A DNA stretch of 50,977 nucleotides from an uncultured bacterium (GTDB lineage Bacteria; Cyanobacteriota; Vampirovibrionia; Gastranaerophilales; Gastranaerophilaceae), in the NCBI GenBank assembly GCA_949286705.1, contig CASEDF010000009.1, forward strand, positions 1-50,977, read 5' to 3'. The stretch's first letter is position 1; every line of letters begins with the position of its first letter. Positions 1-8,075 of this stretch are shown here, piece by piece. The notes beneath the pieces are model-generated. The model did not search any database. It worked only from the letters and a program-made list of their open reading frames with translations, and was not told the DNA's origin. The position numbers were made by a program, and so were the translations under genes.

Positions 1-177
1 TGCTAAGCCAAAATATGCATCGCTGTTATTTGTTGCATAACGCCACGGGCTTGTTATATCTATAGTTTTTCTTTTCGTCATCATAGGTGCAAATGCCGCC
101 AGTACTATTGTCAATATCAACATGACAACCATCATTTCCGCCAGTGTGAAACCTGCTGATATTTTATTTCTATTCAT
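1..177 (-). CDS. Type IV pilin-like protein, N-terminal fragment
   Basis: This is the first 59 codons of a protein cut by the window edge. The start at 177 follows a GGGGGAT ribosome-binding site about eight bases upstream. The product opens with a short basic leader (MNRNKISAG), then the prepilin motif FTLAEMM and a hydrophobic helix with a basic stop after it (MMTKRK). In known type IV pilins and pseudopilins, prepilin peptidase cuts before the F and the E at +5 guides assembly; both residues are seen here. It is the only pilin-like gene besides 47338-47754 here with a normal short leader and no homopolymer tract. Its length and C-terminal domain are unknown. Confidence 0.8.
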   Translation of the reverse strand, partial: MNRNKISAGFTLAEMMVVMLILTIVLAAFAPMMTKRKTIDITSPWRYATNNSDAYFGLA

Positions 178-234
178 ACTTTCATCCCCCATAATAAAAT
201 TATTGTACCCAATTTTTTATATATTTGCAACAAG

Positions 235-254
235 GTAAAGTTAATTTACTTTAC
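235..254. promoter_or_regulatory. Perfect palindrome in the MFS promoter, likely operator
   Basis: GTAAAGT (235-241) and ACTTTAC (248-254) form a perfect 7-base inverted repeat around a six-base AT centre. It overlaps the predicted -35 box at 250-255. This is where a TetR- or MarR-type repressor would be expected to sit in front of an efflux gene; no such regulator lies in the window. Confidence 0.5.
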
Positions 255-278
255 TTAATTTAACGCAAGGGATATAAT
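250..278 (+). promoter_or_regulatory. Promoter of the MFS gene, predicted leaderless
   Basis: TTTACT at 250-255 and a perfect TATAAT at 273-278 are 17 bases apart. Only seven bases separate the -10 box from the ATG at 286, so the transcript should start at or next to the start codon. No ribosome-binding site is seen. Confidence 0.6.
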
Positions 279-285
279 CATAAAT

Positions 286-1692
286 ATGTCGACAACTAAA
301 GAGATTAAATGGACAATGTTTATAATCACGGCAATCGGTAACTTTATCGGGATGCTGGATTCAACGACCGTAAACCTTGCTCTTTATCCGATGTCACGGG
401 ACCTGGGTGTGACTTTGTCGCAAGTTCAATGGGTTGTTGTCGGTTACATGCTTACGTTAACTATTTTTCTTCCGTTTTTCGGAAAGTTAGGCGACATTTT
501 CCCTAAAAATAAACTTTATTCTTTAGGATTTACTATTTTTGCACTGGGTGCATTTTTTAGCTATATTTCGCCCAATTTTATAATGCTTGTGTCGTCAAGG
601 TGTTTTGAAGCACTCGGTGCATCAATTATGGTATCAAATGCGCAGGCGATAATTGCAACGATTTTTAAAAATGCACGACGGGGAAAGGCTCTAGGGCTTA
701 ACGGATGTTTGGTTGCAATCGGCGGCATGCTCGGACCTGCAATCGGCGGACTTCTAATCAACAAATTCGGCTGGCACTCTGTTTTTCTGCCCTGCATTCC
801 GGTTGCACTTTTCGGGGCTTATTATTCATGGAAAATTTTGCCGTCGCATGTTACAAAAATTAAAGCTTTCAAATTTGACTATAAAGGTTTTATCTACTTT
901 ACAATAAGTCTTCTTGCGCTTTTAATTGCCATATCTGAAGGCTATCAATGGGGCTGGACATCTTTAAAAATTGTAGTTCTTGGTGTTATAACGCTTATTT
1001 TCGGAAGCTTATTCTACATCAGAGATCACAGAATCCATTACCCTTTGATAAACTTTTCAATGTTCCGCATAAGACCGTTTACATTCGGAAGCATTGCCGT
1101 AATGTTTTCTTATATGGCGATGTTCACAAACAGCATTCTGTTACCGTTTTATTTGATGGAAATCTTAAAACTTGATGCATTCACGTCAGGATTATTAATT
1201 CTGCCGTATTCGGTGACATTATCGGTTGCGGCTCCAATCAGCGGGACGCTTGCCGGCAAATACGGCTCCAGATACCTGACTATGGCAGGTCCTATAGTTT
1301 ACATAATTGCGCTGATAATCTTTACGACTTTTGACAAATCAACCCAAATGTGGCAGATTGTCTTTGCCTCGGGAGTTATGGGAATAGGAAACGGGCTTTT
1401 CCAATCTCCTTCCAATAATGCGATTATGACAAGCGTTCACAAAAAAGATTTAGGCATTGCAAGCGGAATTCTGGCTTTGTCAAGAAATTTAGGGAACATT
1501 CTGGGTGTGTCCGTAACAATTACGCTGTTTGAAGAATTCAGAGAGCTTTTGCTTTCTCATTCACAAGCCTATGAGACGGCATTTTTGAATTCTTACCACA
1601 TAACAATGGGATTCGGAATACTTTTCGGGCTTTTATGCCTTACTTTTGCATATATTGCATATAAACCTAAAAAAATTGACAAAATGCAGTAA
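286..1692 (+). CDS. MFS drug/proton antiporter, DHA2 (EmrB/QacA) type
   Basis: This 468-residue membrane protein fits the 14-helix DHA2 branch of the major facilitator superfamily, which exports toxic compounds in exchange for protons. Visible family motifs are the helix 1 D (MLDSTTVNLALYP), a motif A loop (GKLGDIFPKNK, near residue 66) and a motif C-like antiporter stretch in helix 5 (GGMLGPAIGGLL, near residue 145). The ATG at 286 lies just downstream of a TATAAT box with no ribosome-binding site. A palindrome overlaps its -35 region, so it is probably repressed until a ligand appears. The substrate cannot be told from sequence. It is a single-gene unit; the next gene has its own promoter at its 3' end. 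Confidence 0.88.
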   Translation: MSTTKEIKWTMFIITAIGNFIGMLDSTTVNLALYPMSRDLGVTLSQVQWVVVGYMLTLTIFLPFFGKLGDIFPKNKLYSLGFTIFALGAFFSYISPNFIMLVSSRCFEALGASIMVSNAQAIIATIFKNARRGKALGLNGCLVAIGGMLGPAIGGLLINKFGWHSVFLPCIPVALFGAYYSWKILPSHVTKIKAFKFDYKGFIYFTISLLALLIAISEGYQWGWTSLKIVVLGVITLIFGSLFYIRDHRIHYPLINFSMFRIRPFTFGSIAVMFSYMAMFTNSILLPFYLMEILKLDAFTSGLLILPYSVTLSVAAPISGTLAGKYGSRYLTMAGPIVYIIALIIFTTFDKSTQMWQIVFASGVMGIGNGLFQSPSNNAIMTSVHKKDLGIASGILALSRNLGNILGVSVTITLFEEFRELLLSHSQAYETAFLNSYHITMGFGILFGLLCLTFAYIAYKPKKIDKMQ

Positions 1693-1705
1693 TGTCAATT
1701 ATAAT
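1676..1705 (+). promoter_or_regulatory. Candidate promoter of the pilin-like gene at 1739
   Basis: TTGACA (1676-1681) and TATAAT (1700-1705) are 18 bases apart and straddle the end of the MFS gene. The -35 hexamer is also one arm of a short inverted repeat (ATTGACA / TGTCAAT), which could be an operator. A GGAGG site follows at 1725-1729. Confidence 0.5.
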
Positions 1706-1738
1706 AAAATTGTTATAAATAATTGGAGGTAAAAACAA

Positions 1739-3055
1739 ATGGTCAAAAATACGTACTATGACTACTTTTTACTCAGGGGGGGGGGCAGTAGTTTAACCTC
1801 CGGTCATGCTGAACTGGTTTCAGCATCTCATAATAAAGAGATTCCGAAACCAGTTCGGAATGACAAATATGTGAGCGAAGCTCACATAAACAACAAACCT
1901 CACTTTACTCACGCAAAACGTGCTGCGTTTACTCTGGCGGAAGGTGCTACGCACACTCCTCGTAATGACATGAATACTTACCCTCTACCTCTGGGAGAGG
2001 GTGGCGCATTGCGCCGGGTGAGGGTTAAAGTGGCTTTCACTCTGGCTGAGGTGTTAATAACCCTCGGCATTATCGGCATTGTTGCTGCCATGACTATTCC
2101 GACACTTGCCGCTAATTACCAGAACAAAACATGGAATACTTCCGCTCAAGTCTTTGAACGGAAACTTGATGAAGCACTTAAAACCATGAACACTCAACAG
2201 GTTCTTGCAGGGTATTCCTCTACTGCGGAATTTGTCGGTGAACTGTCTAAGCACTTCAAAATTAATAAAATTTGCAACAGTGATGAGATTAATTCTTGTT
2301 TTGCAGATAAAATCCACTGGGGCAAAAATGACCTTGAAGTTAGTACCGAAAACGTAAAAACTGCCGCAGGATTAGGGCAACATGACTGGAATAGTGAAGC
2401 TGTAGGGGTGCAATTTGCCAACGGTACTTCCGGTATTATCGCTTACAATCCTGATTGCAGAGAACAACCCTTTACAAATCAATTCACTGGTACAAGCTGT
2501 ATTGCTCTTTTATATGATACCTCCGGCTTTAAGAGCCCGAACAAAGACGGCAAAGATTTGAGATATATCAATGTTACCGAAATTGACGGGCATAAGCCCT
2601 GCTCTTTTGAACTTTCTGACGGTACTTGCTTTACAATACCTTTCAATGCAGATCCGCTTTCTGTAGATGAATGTGAACAAACAAAAGATGAGCTTGGGAT
2701 TCCTCATTGTGATGTTCAAAATAGGCTTTGGGCAGGTTATGCAAAAGTATGTGGAGGTACGAATAAAATGCCCACAATCAACCAACTTGCTGCCTTGGCA
2801 AAAGATTTATACGGAGAAAATGTTGATGGAAATGGTGTGCTATACGCAACTTGGAATCAAGATATTGTTGAAAGGCTAGGTGTTAATACGTCATTAGGAG
2901 GTTTTTATATTTTTGCAGGAGAACCATGTGACACTGATAATCTAGCATACGCACGTAGTTATACTTCATTTGTAACTGGCGGTGGTTGCGTAATGCGGGA
3001 ATCAGATGTTCCTGGAGCATCAGAATCAATGTATGGAGTTTGCATTGCAGATTAA
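1739..3055 (+). CDS. Type IV pilin-like protein with tract- and repeat-filled leader (ON frame)
   Basis: The ORF codes 438 residues. The start at 1739 has a strong GGAGG site ten bases upstream. Codons 13-16 lie in a run of ten G (LLRGGG). The next 80 residues are translated repeat DNA: a 27-base-arm palindrome, a first FTLAE copy near residue 64 that leads nowhere, a CTCGTAATGACA element and a GAGAGGG palindrome. The true prepilin motif, VAFTLAEVLITL, starts near residue 98, followed by the hydrophobic helix (IIGIVAAMTIPTL) and a large Cys-containing globular domain. Its mature N-terminal part is very close to the truncated gene at 50504. A 99-residue leader is far longer than the usual 5-25, so processing is uncertain. 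The role is inferred as a secreted or pilus-tip pseudopilin-like protein; partners are not in the window. Confidence 0.7.
   Translation: MVKNTYYDYFLLRGGGSSLTSGHAELVSASHNKEIPKPVRNDKYVSEAHINNKPHFTHAKRAAFTLAEGATHTPRNDMNTYPLPLGEGGALRRVRVKVAFTLAEVLITLGIIGIVAAMTIPTLAANYQNKTWNTSAQVFERKLDEALKTMNTQQVLAGYSSTAEFVGELSKHFKINKICNSDEINSCFADKIHWGKNDLEVSTENVKTAAGLGQHDWNSEAVGVQFANGTSGIIAYNPDCREQPFTNQFTGTSCIALLYDTSGFKSPNKDGKDLRYINVTEIDGHKPCSFELSDGTCFTIPFNADPLSVDECEQTKDELGIPHCDVQNRLWAGYAKVCGGTNKMPTINQLAALAKDLYGENVDGNGVLYATWNQDIVERLGVNTSLGGFYIFAGEPCDTDNLAYARSYTSFVTGGGCVMRESDVPGASESMYGVCIAD
1776..1785 (+). repeat. G10 homopolymer tract inside the pilin-like gene
   Basis: Ten consecutive G in an AT-rich genome, 12-16 codons after the start codon. 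At this length the downstream prepilin motif is in frame. Tracts of this kind are known sites of slipped-strand mispairing. Related tracts occur at 30438-30446 and 50544-50552. Confidence 0.85.
1803..1864. repeat. Palindromic repeat element inside a coding leader
   Basis: Two 27-base arms (1803-1829 and 1838-1864) are inverted copies with four mismatches around an eight-base loop. The arms begin GTCATGCTGAAC and end GTTCGGAATGAC. It is read in frame as HAELVSASHNKEIPKPVRND. Its form resembles protein-embedded palindromic elements known from other bacteria (for example Rickettsia); the assignment to a family is inference. Confidence 0.7.
1981..2015. repeat. Compound palindrome inside the pilin leader
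   Basis: CCCTCT (1981-1986) pairs with AGAGGG (1996-2001), and GGCGC (2003-2007) pairs with GCGCC (2011-2015). The GGGTGAGGGT that follows recurs in part near 3213 after another palindrome, which suggests one dispersed repeat family. It is translated as PLPLGEGGALRRVRV. Confidence 0.6.
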
Positions 3056-3100
3056 CTTGTTTGTTGTAGTCTACATTTTCATTAAAAACGACAATTGCAG

Positions 3101-3119
3101 GTTGGGCTTTCAGCCCAAC
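3101..3119. repeat. Palindrome GTTGGGCT-TTC-AGCCCAAC
   Basis: Perfect 8-base arms with a three-base loop, flanked by TGCAG and A. No T-run follows, so it is not a clear terminator. The element at 30262-30281 has a similar frame (AGGTYGG, palindrome, CCRAC), so I treat the two as members of one dispersed repeat family. It lies in the 290-base gap between the pilin-like gene and typA. Confidence 0.55.
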
Positions 3120-3151
3120 AATAAATCCTTAATGAGATTGTCGTGTCTCAA

Positions 3152-3180
3152 ACACCCCTCTCTCAGTGGAAGAGGGGTGT
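3152..3180. repeat. Palindrome ACACCCCTCT / AGAGGGGTGT
   Basis: Perfect 10-base arms around a nine-base loop, downstream of the pilin-like gene. The sequence GGGTGAGGGT follows 33 bases later, as it does after the palindrome at 1981-2015. The strong stem could also end the upstream transcript, although no T-run follows. The rest of the gap to typA holds no gene I can support. Confidence 0.55.
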
Positions 3181-3345
3181 ATTTCTTAACAAACATCGTG
3201 AGTTTAGAAATTCGGGTGAGGGTTTTGCCGGCATAACCGGACGATATTGTCATTGTTTAAAGAATTCATTTAATTTACTATATTGCAAAATTTTTATCAC
3301 TGTTTTAATATATAAGTGTACAATATACACTCTAGGGATAAAATT

Positions 3346-5142
3346 ATGACATCAAATGAAAATATAAGAAATATCGCGATTATAGCACACGTAGACCACG
3401 GCAAAACTACCCTTGTTGATTGCCTTTTAAAACAGGCAGGCGTTTTCCGTGAAAACCAGCACGTTGAAGAACGTGTTCTTGACAGCAACGATTTGGAACG
3501 CGAAAGAGGGATTACAATTCTTTCCAAAAACATTTCAATCAACTATAAAGGCTGCAAAATCAATGTTGTTGACACTCCCGGCCACGCGGATTTTGGAGGG
3601 GAAGTTGAACGCGTTCTGGGTATGGTTGACGGAGCACTGTTAATCGTAGATGCCGCAGAAGGTCCTATGCCGCAAACCCGTTTTGTACTTTCAAAAGCGC
3701 TCGAATTGGGCTTGAAAATCATTGTTGTCATAAATAAAATAGACAAACCCGCAGCAGAACCTTTGACCGCTCTGGATAAAGTTTTTGATCTGTTTACGGA
3801 ATTGACTGACCGCGAAGACTTAATTGATTTTCCGTTTATTTTTTCAAGCAGTTTAAACGGCTTTGCGATTAAAGATTTGGACGATGAAAGAAAAGATATG
3901 GTGCCGCTGTTGGATTGTATTTTGGAAAACATTAAACCGCCTTTGGGTGACGAAAATCTGCCTTTACAATTCAGAGCAGCGTCATTGGATTACAACGAAT
4001 ATGTAGGAAGAATTGTAATAGGACGTATTGCAAACGGAAAAATCAAGTCACAGGAACAGGTTTGCGTGGTTCATGCGGACGGATGTCAGGAACGCGGCAA
4101 GATTTCAAAACTTTTCGGTTTCAAAGACCTCGGCAGAGTAGAAATTGAAGAAGCCTCCGCAGGTGACATAGTAGGTGTTGCAGGTTTTTCGGATATACAG
4201 ATCGGCGAAAGCATCTGTGATATAAATAACCCTCAGCCGCTTCCGTTAATTCACGTCGATGAACCGACACTTCAGATGAATTTTTCGGTAAATGACAGCC
4301 CGTTTGCAGGAACTGAAGGCAAATTCGTAACTTCAAGACAATTAAGAAAACGACTTTATAATGAATTAGAAAAAAATGTAAGTTTAAGGGTTGAAGATAC
4401 GGATTCAACCGATGTTTTCAGAGTTTCCGGCAGAGGCGAACTGCATTTGGGAATTTTGATTGAAACAATGCGCCGTGAAGGTTATGAATTTGCGGTATCA
4501 AAACCCGAAGTTATCTATAAAGAAATTAACGGAGAAAAATGCGAGCCGTATGAAAATTTAATTATAGATGTTCCTGAAAGCTATGCAGGAAGCTGTATTG
4601 AAAGACTTTCAGGCAGAAAAGGCGAAATGAAAGAAATGAATAATGCCAAAGGCAGAACTACAATGATTTTCCACATTCCGGCAAGAGGATTAATAGGTTT
4701 CAGAAGTGAGTTTATCCGTATGACCCGCGGCGAAGGCATTATGTATCATACGTTTTTGCACTACAGACCCTACGCGGGCGATATTCCAAGACAGAGAAAC
4801 GGTTCAATCATCGCACACGAACAGGGTGAGGCAATACCTTACGCTCTTGCGCAATACGAAGACCGCGGAGTATTTTTCATAACCCCGAAAACAAAAGTTT
4901 ACCGCGGAATGATTATCGGTGAATGCAACAAACCTCAGGATATCGTTGTAAATATCTGTAAAACCAAAAAATTAACCAATATGCGCAGCGCAACCGCAGA
5001 CGTTATGGTTACCCTTCAGGCACACAAACAAATGGCGCTTGAAGAATGCCTAGAATATATTTCTGACGATGAGCTGGTGGAAATTACGCCGGAAAATATC
5101 CGAATCAGAAAAGCTGATTTGAACAGAAAAATTTATAACTAA
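3346..5142 (+). CDS. typA: GTP-binding protein TypA/BipA
   Basis: TypA is a ribosome-binding translational GTPase of the EF-G family, linked to 50S assembly and stress growth. The 598-residue product has the G1 motif AHVDHGKT (residues 14-21), the switch I RGITI, DTPGHADF, and NKID for guanine recognition, then EF-G-like domains II, III and V and the TypA-specific C-terminal domain (HIPARGLIGFRSEF is typical). I take the ATG at 3346, preceded by AGGGA at 3334-3338, because MTSNENIRNIAIIAHVDHGKT matches family starts; a GTG at 3316 in frame has no ribosome-binding site. It stands alone between the repeat-rich gap and the mgtE control region. Confidence 0.96.
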   Translation: MTSNENIRNIAIIAHVDHGKTTLVDCLLKQAGVFRENQHVEERVLDSNDLERERGITILSKNISINYKGCKINVVDTPGHADFGGEVERVLGMVDGALLIVDAAEGPMPQTRFVLSKALELGLKIIVVINKIDKPAAEPLTALDKVFDLFTELTDREDLIDFPFIFSSSLNGFAIKDLDDERKDMVPLLDCILENIKPPLGDENLPLQFRAASLDYNEYVGRIVIGRIANGKIKSQEQVCVVHADGCQERGKISKLFGFKDLGRVEIEEASAGDIVGVAGFSDIQIGESICDINNPQPLPLIHVDEPTLQMNFSVNDSPFAGTEGKFVTSRQLRKRLYNELEKNVSLRVEDTDSTDVFRVSGRGELHLGILIETMRREGYEFAVSKPEVIYKEINGEKCEPYENLIIDVPESYAGSCIERLSGRKGEMKEMNNAKGRTTMIFHIPARGLIGFRSEFIRMTRGEGIMYHTFLHYRPYAGDIPRQRNGSIIAHEQGEAIPYALAQYEDRGVFFITPKTKVYRGMIIGECNKPQDIVVNICKTKKLTNMRSATADVMVTLQAHKQMALEECLEYISDDELVEITPENIRIRKADLNRKIYN

Positions 5143-5211
5143 AATTTGAAAAATTTTTTAACTTTTATTTATATTATTAATCCTTATATTTATTTTTATC
5201 TTTATTTTTAA

Positions 5212-5239
5212 GGGTTACCAAAGGGTTAATAAAGGGTTA
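5212..5239. promoter_or_regulatory. Three GGGTTA direct repeats at 11-base steps before mgtE
   Basis: GGGTTA occurs at 5212-5217, 5223-5228 and 5234-5239, each in an AAGGGTTA context and exactly 11 bases apart. This puts the copies on one face of the helix, 62-89 bases before the mgtE start. The spacing matches binding sites of OmpR-family response regulators, and the hexamer is close to the enterobacterial PhoP half-site GTTTA. The regulator is not in the window. Confidence 0.6.
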
Positions 5240-5288
5240 AAAATTAACACCTTCAATTTTTCTAATAGAATGAAAAATTTGTTTGTAA

Positions 5289-5294
5289 TATAAT
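5289..5294 (+). promoter_or_regulatory. -10 box of mgtE, predicted leaderless
   Basis: A perfect TATAAT ends six bases before the ATG at 5301. No ribosome-binding site exists between them. I see no good -35 box, which fits an activator-dependent promoter using the upstream direct repeats. Confidence 0.55.
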
Positions 5295-5300
5295 ATTCTT

Positions 5301-6668
5301 ATGATAAATATTCCAAACATAATTGAACGCCTCCGCGAAATCATGGAAGATGAAACGCAGGATAAGCTCAGAGAAGAACTCGACAGCTATCACAGCGCTG
5401 ATTTAGCGGACATATTTCAGGAAATGAAGCCCGAAGAAAGACTTCATTGTTTCAAGCTGCTTGATCTGGAAAAGCAGGCGGATTTGATGGAATATTTATC
5501 ACCGCAATTGCAGGTGGAATTACTCGGCGATATTGATGAAGAACTCGCTTCCAAAATTATCACAAAGCTTCCGCACGATGCTGCGGCTGACGTTTTAGGC
5601 GATATGGAAGACGATGAAAGCGAAACTTACTTAGATAAACTGCCGCATAAATTCTCCGCCGAAGTCAGAGAACTTTTGACATACAACGAAGATACCGCAG
5701 GCGGTATCATGAACCCGTCTGTTTTAACCGTAAACTGCGGAATGACTGTTCTTGACGTCTTAAACCACATACGAATTAAAGCGGAACAGGATAATATGGA
5801 ATTGTATTATGTCTACGTCGTTGATAAACAAAATCACCTGCTCGGCGTTGTGTCATTGAGAAGCCTTTTGACATCTCCCATAAACAAAAAAATTGAAGAC
5901 ATAATGATTTCCGACATTGTAAAACTTCACGTTGACGATTATCAGGACTACATCGCGGACGTGTTTATGAAATATCAATACAATGCCCTGCCGGTTGTTG
6001 ATTTATATAACCGGCTCAAAGGAATGATTACATGGGACGACGTTCAGGATATCGTTGAAGAAGAAACTACCGAAACCATCTACCAGTCATCCGGTATTTC
6101 AACAGAATTGGTTGACGAGGACGAAATTCTTTCAGGTAATATTTTTAATGCCATACGCGCAAGAACTCCATGGCTTTTTATCACGCTTATAGGTGAATTC
6201 ATTGCGGTGAATGTTGCTCACCATTTTGATGCCACATTATCAGCATTACCGATAATTGCAATATTTATGCCGCTTTTAGCAGGTCTTGGCGGTAATATCG
6301 GCACACAAAGCATTACTCTTATGGTTCGCGGACTTTCAACCGGTCAGGTTACTTTGAGTTCCGCAATGTACCATATTATGAGAGAAATGCTCATAGGACT
6401 TTGTATCGGAATATTTTTCGGAACTATGACAACCCTTGTTACCTGGGGCTGGCAGCATAATATTGAATTAGGCATTGTTGTCGGTATTGCAATGGCAATT
6501 AACATGACTATGGCAACAATTATCGGAACATTTACTCCGTTTGCACTTAAAACAGTAAATGTGGATCCTGCAGTCGCATCAGGTCCGGTGATTGCAACTA
6601 CTATTGATGTTATCGGACTTGCTGTTTATTTCACACTTGTTTCCACATTTTTATTACACGTTATTTAA
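5301..6668 (+). CDS. mgtE: Magnesium transporter MgtE
   Basis: MgtE is a Mg2+-gated channel in the inner membrane. The 455 residues show the full family layout: a helical N domain (about 1-130, rich in E/D), paired CBS domains (about 135-255; TAGGIMNP opens them), a connecting helix, and five transmembrane helices (about 285-455). The segment GLGGNIGTQSITLMVRGL is the conserved pore region. The ATG at 5301 is just downstream of TATAAT, so translation is probably leaderless. The direct repeats upstream suggest control by a response regulator, perhaps by Mg2+ level. The LCP gene follows 13 bases later, so the two may be co-transcribed. Confidence 0.95.
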   Translation: MINIPNIIERLREIMEDETQDKLREELDSYHSADLADIFQEMKPEERLHCFKLLDLEKQADLMEYLSPQLQVELLGDIDEELASKIITKLPHDAAADVLGDMEDDESETYLDKLPHKFSAEVRELLTYNEDTAGGIMNPSVLTVNCGMTVLDVLNHIRIKAEQDNMELYYVYVVDKQNHLLGVVSLRSLLTSPINKKIEDIMISDIVKLHVDDYQDYIADVFMKYQYNALPVVDLYNRLKGMITWDDVQDIVEEETTETIYQSSGISTELVDEDEILSGNIFNAIRARTPWLFITLIGEFIAVNVAHHFDATLSALPIIAIFMPLLAGLGGNIGTQSITLMVRGLSTGQVTLSSAMYHIMREMLIGLCIGIFFGTMTTLVTWGWQHNIELGIVVGIAMAINMTMATIIGTFTPFALKTVNVDPAVASGPVIATTIDVIGLAVYFTLVSTFLLHVI

Positions 6669-6681
6669 AAGGTAAGGAAGA

Positions 6682-8013
6682 ATGAATAATAATTTACAAG
6701 AAGATAGAGATCAAAACCCTATTGATACGTATTTAAAACAGGCTGAAGAAGAAAGAAAAGAACAATCATCTTTTTTGAAAATACTTGCAGTTATGCTGAT
6801 TATATTTGCAGGTGTAATATTCGCACTTTTCTTATTCGCGGATAACAAAGAATTTTTGGAGGACGAATTCGGTCAGGATTCTTTTATAACAAAATTATTT
6901 ATCAAATTAAACAGCAGCAATCATAACAAAGAAAAAGCCGAATTTTCACTTCCTTTTGGTCCGCGGAAACAAAATATTTTACTTTTGGGTGTAGATTCAA
7001 ACGGCGAAGGCGCCGATCTTTGGGAAGGAACAAGAACCGATACAATTGTACTTTTAAATATTGATCCGAAAAGTAAATCTCTTAACGCAATTTCAATTCC
7101 GCGCGACAGCAAAGTTTATCTTCCGAAAGACGCAGGTATTCAAAAAATAAATGCAGCGCACGCAATCGGCGGAATTAATATGACAATAAAAACTATTGAA
7201 GATACACTCGGCGTCAGAGTTGACCGCTATATTATGGTTCACGACGAGGCTGTCAGAAAAATAGTAGAAGCGCTCGGCGGAGTTGATATTTATATTGAAA
7301 AAAACATGCACTACAACGATTACGCAGGCAATCTTCACATAAATTTAAGCAAAGGTGATCATCATCTTGATGCGGATGAAGCTGTAGGATATTTAAGATT
7401 CAGACACGATGCAATGGGCGATATCGGAAGAACCCAACGACAGCAATGGTTTTTAAGAGGCTTATTAAAGAAAATGCAGCAGCCCGAAACTATCGCCAAA
7501 ATTCCGCAAATTCTCTCTATTGCAAAACAATACGTTAAAACCGACATGTCATTATACGAAATGTCACAATATGCAGCTCTTGCAAAACATTTTGACCTTG
7601 ATAGCATAGAAATTGCAACCCTTCCCGGAGCACCAAATAAAAAAGGCTACACAAGCTACTGGATTTTAGATCCTGAAAAGACTCAGGAAGTAGTAAACAG
7701 ACTCATCTACAGAGAACGAGTCAAAAGCGACAAAACACAATTTGCGGCAAGCGTTATGCATTCAAATGATAAAGCTGACGAAGCACAGGCACTTATTGAA
7801 ACTTTAAAAAATAATAATGTTGATGTAAAATGCACCGGGACTTCAAACGCAACACACGCACAATTTATTGCACACACAAAAGATGTTACACCCGAATATT
7901 ACAACTGGCTCAGAAAAAAAATTCCCGATATAAAATCCCGCCAATTTGTATATGATCCGGTCAATTATTACTGCTCTGATACAGATTTTACAATAATTGT
8001 TGCAGGGCAATAA
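6682..8013 (+). CDS. LytR-CpsA-Psr (LCP) family protein with LytR_C domain
   Basis: LCP proteins move lipid-linked polymers onto peptidoglycan outside the cytoplasmic membrane. The 443-residue product has a cytoplasmic N-terminus, one transmembrane helix (about 33-53), and an LCP domain (about 80-245) with the known signatures ILLLGVDS, RTDTIVLLNID, SIPRDSKVYLP and, later, GYLRFRHD. A C-terminal LytR_C domain (about 345-443) follows. The start has AAGGAAG seven bases upstream. It lies 13 bases after mgtE. LytR_C is common in cyanobacterial and actinobacterial LCP proteins. The polymer it attaches cannot be read from sequence. Confidence 0.9.
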   Translation: MNNNLQEDRDQNPIDTYLKQAEEERKEQSSFLKILAVMLIIFAGVIFALFLFADNKEFLEDEFGQDSFITKLFIKLNSSNHNKEKAEFSLPFGPRKQNILLLGVDSNGEGADLWEGTRTDTIVLLNIDPKSKSLNAISIPRDSKVYLPKDAGIQKINAAHAIGGINMTIKTIEDTLGVRVDRYIMVHDEAVRKIVEALGGVDIYIEKNMHYNDYAGNLHINLSKGDHHLDADEAVGYLRFRHDAMGDIGRTQRQQWFLRGLLKKMQQPETIAKIPQILSIAKQYVKTDMSLYEMSQYAALAKHFDLDSIEIATLPGAPNKKGYTSYWILDPEKTQEVVNRLIYRERVKSDKTQFAASVMHSNDKADEAQALIETLKNNNVDVKCTGTSNATHAQFIAHTKDVTPEYYNWLRKKIPDIKSRQFVYDPVNYYCSDTDFTIIVAGQ

Positions 8014-8075
8014 TTCTATTAGACAAAAATACAAAAATGTGCTAATATATAAATCGTGATAGTTGGAGGAAAAAT

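Noticed and set aside
1676-1698. The ATTGACA/TGTCAAT inverted repeat as the MFS terminator
   Set aside because: The stem is short and AT-rich with an 11-base loop and no T-run, and it fits better as part of the next promoter.
3316-3345. GTG at 3316 as the start of typA
   Set aside because: No ribosome-binding site and ten extra residues unlike the family; the ATG at 3346 has AGGGA upstream.
5209-5240. The AAGGGTTA repeats as a CRISPR-like array
   Set aside because: Units are only eight bases with three-base gaps and no spacers or cas genes; a protein binding site explains them better.
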